A DNA stretch of 38,239 nt, from IMG/VR virus record IMGVR_UViG_3300025118_000053, positions 1 through 38,239 of that record. The stretch is one strand, 5' to 3'. The position numbers were made by a program, and so were the translations under genes. The notes beneath the pieces were generated by a model. The model worked only from the letters and a program-made list of their open reading frames with translations, did no database searches and had not been told where the DNA came from. The stretch comes from a virus. Of the stretch, positions 17,015-28,400 are shown in pieces. How positions within the stretch are numbered: the stretch's first letter is position 1; each line of letters begins with the position of its first letter.

Positions 17015-18952
17015 TTATGCTGATGATAGGAGTCTTTCTACATCAAAGTATATTGTCGCGTCCGCGGTACCCGCTTTTAAAACTTTCATGTTTCCAGTTA
17101 TAGTAGCAACTTTACCAGCACCAGGAAAAGTTAATGTTATACCACTTTCTAAAGTTTGTGCGGCACTTAATACTACTGTTCCAGCCCCTGTTGCGCTAGC
17201 GCCACTATTTACAGTAGGTGCTGCAACAGATGGATCTATACCTATACCACTAACAGTACTAACTCCATTTAATATTCCATCTCTAGCTGCTAATACTACA
17301 CTAGTACTATTTTGAGACGCTGCTGTTGTTGTTGTTGTTATTGATGTTAATGCCACCGCTAAATCACTAAACTCTATTTCATATCCAAAAACATTTAGCA
17401 TGTGCTTAGTTCCATACCCACCAACCTTAATACTATCCCCGGCTAAAGGTAAAACCTGTTGCTTATTAAAAATGATATTACCAGGTTGTACCGTAACCAA
17501 TCCTTTTACTACAGTTGGTTTTTGGGCTTTTGTATTTTTAATAGCTGCCTTATTTTTTACTATTATTTTTTCATCTTCAGTGTCAGCAAACGTTGTTACT
17601 GTATCTTCGTATTTAGCGGTACGTGTATCTGTTGTAACATTTGTACTAGGTACTACTATCATACCAGATGTAATTTGATCAATATTATCTACAGGCCATT
17701 GGTAATTTTTTTGATTATAAAACGTTAGTGGTGCATTATCTCTAAATTGAATAGCTTGTGACATTGTAAAATCAGTGGCAACACCACTAGTTTCGACAAC
17801 TGTAACTGTTGTTAAACTTCTATTTATTTTAGAACTAAAAGATAGCGTTACACCATCAGAAATAGCAACGGCCTCTGATAAAGCAAAAGTTTTAACGTTA
17901 CCCCCAACATTTATAGTTGCTACGGTATAAATACCGGAATCAAGTCTCGCGTTACCTGTCACTTGATCTCCAACAGCCATTTTAGTTGCTACAGTGGAAT
18001 CCATAACTACGTTTACACCACTGGAAACGGCTCCATCAACAGTATCAGTCATTACTGTTGTAGTTATCTTATCTCCAACTTTAATCACCGCTGATAGATC
18101 CGTGTTATCCATTCTAACTACACTACCACTAGTGATAGCGCCATTAATATCATCTCCAGTAAAATCAGCCGTAGCCGTCGGATACGTGTTTTCTCCTGGT
18201 AAGGCTTCTGGAGCACTACCAACTGTTAAAATTGCAAATGATAATATATCATCTATCGTTGGTTGTTTTATAATCTTAAAAGATGCTCCAGATGCACTAG
18301 TACAAGATATAGTAAATGGAACTTTACCACTACTTCTACCTCTAGATATATCTAAAGTGTCAGTAACTGATGATGCAATAGTAAAAGCACCTGTTGGATT
18401 ATATGTGCCTAATATTAAAGTTAAATCTGTATACTGATATATAACTTTTTGTAACAACAAAGAATTGGATCCAGTAGAGGAGTTTATATCAATAGTTCCG
18501 TCTCCAAATCTTACTTCAGAGTATTGCGCATGTTGGGTATCATTGTCAGCAAATAAGTAGATATCATATTGGTCGTCATCTGTAACTGTTGGAAAAGTAA
18601 TTGAGCCTTTGTAAACTCCGTTGTCGATAACTTTATTATCTAACCTGGCCTTAGCCGCTTGAAATAAATTTGTAGTAAAATTATAGTAATAACTATCTTC
18701 ATTTTTTATTTCTAAACTAAAAGTAGCCCCTTTAGTTCCTCGTATTAAAAAGTCCCTACTTCCGCTAGACGCTGGTAAATCTGATAAATCTAATTTAAAC
18801 TCGTCTATTATTTTAGGGCCATATAGTCTAGCATGCTCTGCGTCTGACATTAAAGTTCCATCTGGCATATAATGAAATCCAACAGGCGCTACTTGACCTT
18901 GAGCATTCGTTCTGCTTTGTACTGCGCTACTAGGTGTATCGTGATATGACAT
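17015..18952 (-). CDS. Putative virion structural protein with beta-rich repeats
   Basis: This 645-residue protein lacks a signal peptide or membrane span and is dominated by Thr/Ser/Val-rich beta-type sequence. The N-terminal 150 residues look like one folded unit (DFLIRGTKGATFSLEI, then YDIYLFADND). Residues about 267-297 and 303-333 are two diverged copies of one unit, GAITSGSVVRMDNT...VGDKITT against GAVSSGVNVVMDST...VGDQVTG. More Val/Thr strands follow to the C-terminus. I do not recognise a named family. Its place between the giant tail protein and the internal virion proteins, and its composition, suggest a tail or fibre-associated structural protein. It starts 16 nt after the 138-residue gene. 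Confidence 0.55.
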   Translation of the reverse strand: MSYHDTPSSAVQSRTNAQGQVAPVGFHYMPDGTLMSDAEHARLYGPKIIDEFKLDLSDLPASSGSRDFLIRGTKGATFSLEIKNEDSYYYNFTTNLFQAAKARLDNKVIDNGVYKGSITFPTVTDDDQYDIYLFADNDTQHAQYSEVRFGDGTIDINSSTGSNSLLLQKVIYQYTDLTLILGTYNPTGAFTIASSVTDTLDISRGRSSGKVPFTISCTSASGASFKIIKQPTIDDILSFAILTVGSAPEALPGENTYPTATADFTGDDINGAITSGSVVRMDNTDLSAVIKVGDKITTTVMTDTVDGAVSSGVNVVMDSTVATKMAVGDQVTGNARLDSGIYTVATINVGGNVKTFALSEAVAISDGVTLSFSSKINRSLTTVTVVETSGVATDFTMSQAIQFRDNAPLTFYNQKNYQWPVDNIDQITSGMIVVPSTNVTTDTRTAKYEDTVTTFADTEDEKIIVKNKAAIKNTKAQKPTVVKGLVTVQPGNIIFNKQQVLPLAGDSIKVGGYGTKHMLNVFGYEIEFSDLAVALTSITTTTTAASQNSTSVVLAARDGILNGVSTVSGIGIDPSVAAPTVNSGASATGAGTVVLSAAQTLESGITLTFPGAGKVATITGNMKVLKAGTADATIYFDVERLLSSA

Positions 18953-18968
18953 TTATTATTATTTTTAT

Positions 18969-19385
18969 TTATTTACTACTTTCTGAAACTTCCGAACTAA
19001 TTGAAAACAATTCTACTGGGCTTGTAGAGTAATTTTTAAACTCTACTTCAGCATAATAACCTATTAAACTTGAAGAATTAACTTCTTTATTTTTAGCAAA
19101 CATAATATAATCATTAAGAGCAGGTGGAGAAACTTGAGTCTCATCATAAGCAACAACAATAGTATTAACCGGTATATTTGGTATACCATATTGTTGCTGC
19201 AATGTAAAATTCCCATTTAAAAATAAATCTGTAACAACACCAAATTTTACTATAGTCCCGTAATTGCTTACAGTTTTAAAATCACTATTAGTACCAGCAG
19301 ACTGAGTTGGTGAATAATATACCATATCACCTACTTGCAAACTAACATTAATTTTATCACTGAGTGTTAAATTTTCTAATATCAT
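18969..19385 (-). CDS. Small putative virion protein, unknown family
   Basis: This 138-residue protein begins LENLTLSDKINVSLQVGDMVYYSP in its first 30 residues. It is beta-rich throughout, with an SH3- or OB-like look (GDMVYY...GTIVKFGVVTDL...NTIVVAYD), and ends in a Ser/Glu-rich tail. There is no signal peptide and no catalytic motif. It lies 18 nt after the giant tail protein and just before the 645-residue structural protein, so it is probably a small tail component or chaperone made with them. I cannot name its family. Confidence 0.5.
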   Translation of the reverse strand: MILENLTLSDKINVSLQVGDMVYYSPTQSAGTNSDFKTVSNYGTIVKFGVVTDLFLNGNFTLQQQYGIPNIPVNTIVVAYDETQVSPPALNDYIMFAKNKEVNSSSLIGYYAEVEFKNYSTSPVELFSISSEVSESSK

Positions 19386-19403
19386 ATTTTATTTATTTAT
19401 CAA

Positions 19404-22400
19404 CTATAACTCATAAGTTGCACAACCACCATTCAAGCAAGATGCTGCGTCAAATCCAGTTTTTAATAGCCCTATTACTTCTATTGTGTGACCTGCATCA
19501 AACGCAACATCCGATTCGCTACTACCACTACCTATATACTGTTGAATATATCCAGTTCCATCACCAGAGGCTGTAGGATGATTAGGGAAATAAATTGCAA
19601 ATGCTGGAGAATCAGTAGTACCCGTAAGATGATTTGTAAGCACAGGATTGCCATTAGCATCAAGATGTCGCAAAACGCCCGGTGGTATTATCATCTTGCT
19701 AGTGCTAGCCCATTCTGGAGAACCTGGCCCTTTATTAGCATCTGTACTATTAAAAGCCATCCATCTAAAGAAGTTAATTGGACCACCAGTAGCAAAAGTA
19801 AGGCCAAAAGTAACGATTCCATAACCAGTTGTCGGGGATGTTAGCACGCTAGTATTGGCAACCGGGTAATTATATTGGTGATTACCGCCATAATTACATC
19901 CAAAAAAGCCAGTACCAGCAACAACAGTATTGTTATTTGCAGTGGCATCATAGTTACTTGCAGCAGGTACCATACAACCGTAAACACTAACTATACAAGA
20001 ACCATCATCTGCGGTTGCTAATGGATCATAGTTAGTGGCCGTTGAATCCGTACATCCTAAAACATCATATGTACATGAACCATCATCTACAACCGCGGAT
20101 ATATCGTAGTTATTTGCAGTAATGTCAGTACAACCTGCGGTTTGATTACCGTATGTATACAAACAACTTCCATCATAAATAGTAGCTGCTGAATCGTAGT
20201 TATACGCATTAGAATCTGTACAACCAGGTATACTACCTGAGACATTACCAGATAGCAGTGTAACAGTTTGAACTGGTCCAAAACCACCTACCGCTGGACA
20301 TTTTACTCTCCAATCTACATTTATAGATGGTGATTGTGGTGGTAGACTAACGCCAGAAGATACCGCTTGACACGGTGAAATACAAGAAAATCCGGGACCA
20401 ACACCACTATAGTGCACTGCATAACCATTAGTGGCACAACCTGGTACTTCATCCCAATATAATTCTGCTGAAAAATCCATGCCATTTGTAGCAGTATTTG
20501 AGGGATTAATTGTAGCCGTAGGAATTGCATAATACCCTGTATACGCACATGTGCTATCATCAACATTAGCATTAGGATCGTAGTTAGTAGCTGTTGGATC
20601 TGTACAACCAATGTATGAACACTGAGTAGCATCGTGACAAATATCCGCACTGGAATCATAATTAGCCGCTAAAGGATCAGCACACCCAAAGAATGATCCA
20701 CATGAATTATTATCATTTGTTGCAGTTGGATCATAGTTACAAAGAGATGCAGGGTCTGTACAACCATAAACTGGATACGTACAACTACCATCATCAACAT
20801 TAGCATTAGGATCATAGTTTAATGCTACTCCTCCATTTGTATTTGGATTATTATCCGTACATCCAGAATACAAACAAGTAGCATTATCAATGTTAGCAGT
20901 AGCATCATAATTGTCCGCAGCTGGATCTATACAACCTAAAACAATAGGGATACAAATACCTATGCCTGGATTTTCAGTTGTTGCTTCACAAGTAGCATTG
21001 GGGGCATAGTTAACCACTCCAACTCCTGCCTCATCCATACAACCATATATGCAAGCTTCACAATTACCATCATCTATAGTAGCCGCTGCATCGTAATTAA
21101 CAGCCGTTGGATCTGTACAACCCGCACATGACGTATATTCACAACCAATATTTACATTTGCGCTAGCACTATAATTACATGCTAAAGATTCCATACAACC
21201 TTGTTGAAACGCCGCACAACTTCCATCATCCATATTAGCGGTAGGATCATACCCAAACATTGTGTTATCTGTACATCCCCAAATTAACTCATCACAGCAA
21301 TCATTGTCACTAGCAGGATCGTAACCAGGATCACCTGGCATTCCAGTACTGTTACAAGGCACGTTATAAGTAGAACTATAGCTAGGACCATAATTATTAT
21401 TACCATCTGTTGTTGTATCCATACAACCTTGCCAAACGCATTGGTTACCATCATCGTAACAAGCTGTGCCATCGAAGTTATCAGCAGATGAATCCATACA
21501 TCCAGCATTATAACAGCAAGAACCATCATCATCATTTGCAGTAGGATCATAGGTACCACCTATAGCAGTAGAATCTGTACAACCAGACACAAACGGCACG
21601 CAACAACTAGCACACTGTGTGTTTGCATTTGAATTATAATTAAACATATTAGAATTCATACAACCATCTATAAATGGAACACATGAACCATCATCATAAT
21701 AAGCACTAGCGTCATAGTTAGAAGCAGTGGCATCTGTACAGCCATAATTAAATGTACAATTACCATCAGACGCGGTTGCTGTAGAATCATAGTTATTTGC
21801 ATTTGAATTCATACATCCATAAATGTATGGAACACATGCTAAAGGACCTACTGTTGGACTTGTGTTTGCAGTAGGATCATAGTTAGAAGCAGTGGCATCT
21901 GTACAACCTAGAGCAAGAGGTATACAACAGCAATTAAGCCCAACTTGCATAACCCCAAGCTCATCAGTAACACAAGCGGGACCATTACCTTCGTAACAAG
22001 GAGCAGTATATATAACGGTATTGCCACTACTATCGGTATTATAGTTAGTAGAGTTAGCGTATTGTATTCCATAATAACTTGTAAAAGTATTGTCTGTACA
22101 TCCATATTTAATTTCAGTTACACAACTCCCATCATCTAATGTTGCGTTTGAATCATATTCTGTATAACTGTCATTTGTACAACCAGGAACGTGAAAAATA
22201 CATGATCCGTTGTCAAAACATACTGTTGCGTCGTAATTAGAAGCTATAGGATTTGTGCAGCCAGCAGTATGGCAACATGAACCATCATCAATAATAGCGA
22301 GTGGATTGTAATTTATAGCACTAATATCCGTGCATCCTAAATTTTGGTAAGGTGTTGAGCCTGCTAGCATACCTAGCCCTTGAAAAGAACTGTCGGCACT

Positions 22401-25400
22401 ATCAAAGCCATTTTGACCAAACTCGCTCATAGTAGAAGGTGTTATACCTTTTATGTAGTTAAACCATTTTCCTTCTTTTTCTATAAACTCTTTTACCTCC
22501 CCCGTTTCTTTATTTGTTTGTATTCTTTCCGCATACCAACCTAATTTAGCTTGTAAATTATAATGTTCATTATTACTATAAGTATCTTGCACAACAGTAT
22601 ATTCAGTTCCGTCCCACGAACCTGGCTCATAAGTATTATATGCTAGTGATTGAAGAATATTAGATTGTGATCCTTCATAATTTAAAGTATGGAAAGTTTT
22701 AACAACACTAGGAGCATCATTTAAAATTACTTTTAAACTTGTTGGAGTAAACGCACCGTAAAATGTATTGTTATCACTAGTGATATAACCACTGTTTATA
22801 TAAAGACTTTGGTTGCTATGGTGAACCCATAAATTACCATCTTTAAAAGTATAATATTCATTAGCACAGCTAATAGCGTTTTCAGGTACAAAAGATTTAA
22901 AGCTAACCCATCCTTTTACATCTTCTTTAAACGAAACGGTCGTGGCAACATCAATTCCTTTTAAAGTTATATTATATTCACTCTTTTTATCGTCGTGACT
23001 ACCAATTAATCTGTGGCTTAATTTTAAGTTGGTTTTAAACCAATTTTTCATACCATGATCAGATATTGGAGTTAATCCATCTTTAGACAATCTCATGACC
23101 GCACCCCTAACTTTATCTGTAAAATAAACTCTATAAGCTTCCGATGCAAATGATTCAGGATTATTAGAAATACCATACTCACCGCTAAAAGGAACCGCTT
23201 GGCCTAGCACATTATCCGTTGCAGTTAACTGCGATTTACCATCAGCATTATACAAAGCGTCTTTATTTGCTAATATTTTTAAAACCCTATCTTCGCATAA
23301 AGCAATAAGATCTCCATCTGCTGTAGATCTTGAATGCAATTTCTGAATACTACCATAAGTAGAATTTATTTCTTTAGTTATTTTTTCAGCCGCTATAAAT
23401 TGATTTAAATTATTTATACCAGAAGTTGAATTATATATTCCGGAATATATTAAACCATATTTTCTTTCTTCTTCTTTATATAACTCAGGAAGAGTAGTGG
23501 AAGCTTTAACACCATTAGATATATATGTTTGGTTAAAACCATCTCTAACTCTATTTGATTCAACACCATTTCCAAAAGAATAACAATTAGACCATGATGA
23601 GATTATTTCTTGGTTTACTAAATTTGGTCTTAAAAATAAAACTGAACGCAAAGTACCATCATTAGCTGGACCTATAGCTTGAATTTCAACAGACACCGTG
23701 TCTCCATTTGCTTTTTTTACAATTAATTTATCTCCTGAATTAAGATTAAAATTAGCTAAATCTTCGCTTGCTATTATTCCTTGTGCAGTTGGTAAATGAG
23801 AAGATATATAAGCAGGCTGTCTAATAAAACTTGCGCCACCAGAAATTAGATCGTCTTCAATATCAACTTTTTGTATATCAAAAAAAGAACCAATAGGTAG
23901 TATTGATTTTATTGTATCAATATTTAAACTTGTTGGATTGTTATCGGTTATCTCATAATAAACATCCAGCTCTACAGCTTCTTTAGGTTCAGTTTCAAAA
24001 ACAGCTGGAAAACGCGGGAATAATGCTTCAGTAACAACAGGTTCTAATATTTCAATATCATAACCAACAGCACCTACTCCTGGATTCGTATTTTCAAAAC
24101 CACTAGCCTCATTCCAATAGTTAATATTTTTAACAGAATTACGACTCAAACCATTCATCGCCTGCTGACGGATGTGAATAACATCATCATCAGCCGCAGC
24201 TGGAAACGCTGTGTCATAGTTGGCTGGGTGGTAATGTTTTAAATATAATTTATTGCCATCAATTTTTGATATTATCGCTGTATTAGGGATAGTAGTACTG
24301 CCCCCAGCATCTGTATGTGTAATTTTCCATACACACATCCCAACTTCTACGCGTTTATTTCCATAAGTAGTCTCTGTCCCACCAGTCCCAATTAAACTAT
24401 CAACTGTTATTATGTTATTATGAGGCCCACTGCTCGCGCCATCTGCTACAAGCGTTGTTCTCACTCCGTTTAATATTTGTCCAATATCATATGGATTCCA
24501 ATTTATTGCTGCTCCCGGATTTAAAAAATCAGTAAATGTTAACTTATAATTTTTAGTATAATTATCGGGTCTGTAAAATGTCGATGTTCGATATACTCTT
24601 CCCCATGATGATGCTGGAGTAGGATCTGGCGCGGCGTACCCACTCATTTGCAGGCCTGGCGCTCTGTCTCCCGATTCGTGGCGCAAAAGATTAAAATCTC
24701 TAATATCGTTGATTACAAAAACTTGTTGAGTTGGATCTTGTTTCCATCTAAAAACAACTCCTAGTCCCAACTCCTCAGCTAAATTACTAGCAGTTCCATT
24801 ATAGTGATCATTATTGCTTAAATTATAAAAAGAACCACCAGCATCCTCGCGCCATCCCTCTTCCGACGCACTTACCATCCCATAACCCCAAAACCATGAA
24901 AATTCGCTCGCTTGATTGTTTTGCGGTTGTATACCACCAAAACCTAATTCTAAATAACCATTTCCAACATTTAGTCCAGATCCAATGTGATCGTTATCAG
25001 TGTAACTCTCACCCCACACTCCACTATGTTCTCCATTACTAATTTCGCCGTCAATAAACCAAACATCTTCAAACTCCCAATCTGCCGTTGTCCACGCGCT
25101 GTCTCCATTTGAATCGAGTACAGCTGATTCCGCGTGTAAATCCATAGTTTCAAAATCTTTTCTATGGTTTATTCCATGGGCTCCATGATTAAAATTATCA
25201 GAGTTAGAACTCATGGCTTTATGTATATTTATACCTCTAAAAAAAGCAGCATGTTCAATCCAAGAATCACCGGAGTTCCCGCCCAGATCCCAGTCAGTAC
25301 CCATTTCAGTTGTTTGCGTGAAATAGCCCTCCCAATTAGGAATAGTTGGCCAAGTTGAATCTGCTTCCCAAGGAGTATCAGTATAAGCCTTCTGATCTTC

Positions 25401-28400
25401 AATTCTAAAATCAACACCAGTCATATTAAGAAAAACTTTACCGTGTTTTGCTTTGTCGAATCTATAAATTTTTTGAGTAACTTTTATTGTAAAATCAGTT
25501 ACCGCTGCTGTAGAGTTATTTACAATATTTTCATCAAAAGTTTCGTCACGATAAATTTTGACAAAAAACCTTCCATCAAATTCTGGTGAATTTTCTTTTT
25601 TATAACTCCAAAATACAGCTCTATTCCCATTTTCAATTATAGTTCCATTACCTCCATCACTATTTGTAAATTGATCTATATCATTGCCAAAAGGTTCTTC
25701 TAAACGAATTTTCCAATTTACAAGATCACTAGTAAAAGATCCCTCCCCATCCTCATTGTTCCAATTATCATCTTCAATATCAATTTCAGCTATTTTAATA
25801 GGAGTAGATTGAGAAGTTTTAAGATTATTTTGCATTTGAAAATAAATATCTCCATCTTGAGAAGCTTTATTGTGTAAATTTTTTATAACAGAATTACTAT
25901 AAACATTCTTGCTCTCACCTCCATCCCAGTAAGCAATTGTAAAATCACTTTCACCAGCTTTTGGAATCTGTGATCCTCTAAAAATATTTGCTTCAGGATC
26001 ACTATCATAATGAACTATATCAGATATAATAGTTTTTTTAGTCTTAATAAAATCTGGAGCTTCATTTTCTATAGCTACTACTTTAAATTTAGCTTTTTGC
26101 GCAACACCTTTATTAGAATCAACTCCTTTTTTTAATATTAAAAATGAATCTATATCTATTTTATTTCTGTCAGTAGAAGCAAAGGATACCCAAACATTAC
26201 CATCTTCCGCATCCCAATATCTATCCATAGCCATATTGTAATATTCTCCAGAAGTTTCTTTTATATAAAACTTAAAATACTCCATATTTGGAGGAATTAC
26301 AGCGCTATTAATACTTAATTGTAATTTATTTTTATTAACACTTTGGTCTTTGTCAACTTTAAAAGTTCCTGTGCTATTTGATATTACTGGCGTTTCTCTA
26401 CCATATTTATCAGTAAAAACAACTCCAAGTTGATAATCTCTTAAAGATTTTATAGAGGTAACACTTGTTGGATGATGCACTAAAGTATGAGAAAAAGTAG
26501 GATTGTATTGCGCCGCTCCAATCTCCATATTATAGTTTTGTTTATAATTACCATAAACAATTCTATTTCCAGTAACCTCTTGCGCTAATGCTGTTCTCGG
26601 AACATTATCCCAAGGTCTAAGCAACTGGTTAGAAGGTAAGACAGATTTAAATAACTCTTTGTCAATTAAAAATTCATTTAATGACCAGTGATTCCATTTA
26701 ATCCCCGTATCATCAGTTATAGTTGGTTCTGAATTGGATTTAATAGTTTCTATTATATAAATGTTTGGAGATGATTCTTCTTTGTATAATAAATCAATTT
26801 CTACTACATCTAATGGAATGTCATCTGTAATAAAATCTTTAAGGTATAATTTACTTATTCTATTGGTCATACCTAAATTATAACCCTTTTTAGGATGATA
26901 ATCAAAACCACTAGAGAGAAAAGCTACATTACTCCAAGGTGCAAATGTTGAATATTCACCATCTTCGTATTTATATCTATAGGAAAATCTAGGAAATTTA
27001 AATTCAAACAATTTGTCTTCTGGATCATCAAACAAGTCAATACCATAATTTAACATTCCTGTTGTCGGATCAGCAGACTGTGGTGTTCTAGAGATACTAT
27101 TTACTTTAATTGAAACTTTAGCGCCATACACTTGGCCTGTTGAGACAAAGCGATTGACATCGGCAGTGACGCCTTCAGAATTTGTCCACTCCCATTTTAT
27201 AATTGTTCCTTTTATAGTATAGTCAGTAATAGGTATTGATGGTGGTTCACCATCTTTATCAAATTCTTTTAGAACAACTTTCGAACCTACTTTCCAAGTG
27301 TTTAATTCAAAAGGCACATTTCCATAAAGATCACTTTTTATAATTACTTTAAAAGTGTTACCTCCTTCTTCCGTGCTAATTAAAGAAAAATCATATGCCT
27401 TGTCCGCAAATCCTAAATTTGTATTACCATTAAGCCACGCTTGTCGTTGCCCCCAAAGAGTGGATTTTTCTAAGTTATCCGCGTCGGAAATAGTTATTAT
27501 ACCAGAATAATTTAAATCAGCGTCTCTTTGAGATATTAAATCCATAGATAAAGCGCTTTTAGGCCCTTTTTTAATAACAGTAACGTGTTCTTTTCTAACA
27601 GGATCTGAACTATTGGTAGTGCTGTTTATAAGTTTAGTATGAATATCTCCATTTTGATCAGTACCCTGTATACTACGTGGTATATTTATTTTCTTTGGCT
27701 CTGTAAAATTATCAGTCCAAAACAACATATCATCAATAATATTAACACCAGTAATCAAATTATCAGGATCAAACTCTAAAACTCTTTCAGATGTAAAACA
27801 AATTGCTCTCGCATCGTTTATATTTATATCGTCATGTAACCACACCGCGTCTATACCTCCACCACCACTTATACCAAAAGTTAGTGGTCTCCAAGAAGGA
27901 TTGTTATTAAACGGAGTAACGGCTGCGCCAGGATTAGCTCCCGCTAAACACTCAATTATATTAAATTCATTATCATATTGGAATGGCGGATTGAAATTAG
28001 CATCATCTATTACGGAGGCAGGATCAATACAAGAAAAATTTGGCCAACTAGATCCAGCACCAACACTATTATCAATTTGTAATTCATTACCTGTCAAGGC
28101 CCCGGTGCTATCATAAAGAATATTGTAAACGTCATTTAGCCAATTCTGTGAATTTGGTGATAAATGTATTGTGCTGTTTGGTATGAAACTATTTACACCT
28201 GGTGGGGTTATTGTAGCATCAAGACTTACGTAGGAATGAGCTTCCCCCGCAAAATTACCTTGAGATGGATGCACGTCTATAGTAAGATCTAGTGTAGCTA
28301 AGCCCCAGTAGTTCCCATTACCGTCAAGTCCTGTGTCAATAGTTAGCACATAAGCTTGAAAACAACCGCTATTACTGCCGTTGTTTGTACATATTGTGTG

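Noticed and set aside
17994-18437. Plus-strand open frame of 147 codons
   Set aside because: Antisense of the Thr/Val-rich structural gene, no family features.
20321-20659. Minus-strand frame of 112 codons in the tail repeat region
   Set aside because: Alternative frame of the repeat array; its Met/Leu/Gln/Val-rich sequence comes from periodic GAT/TCA codons. The same applies to frames at 20087-20287 and 21284-21559.
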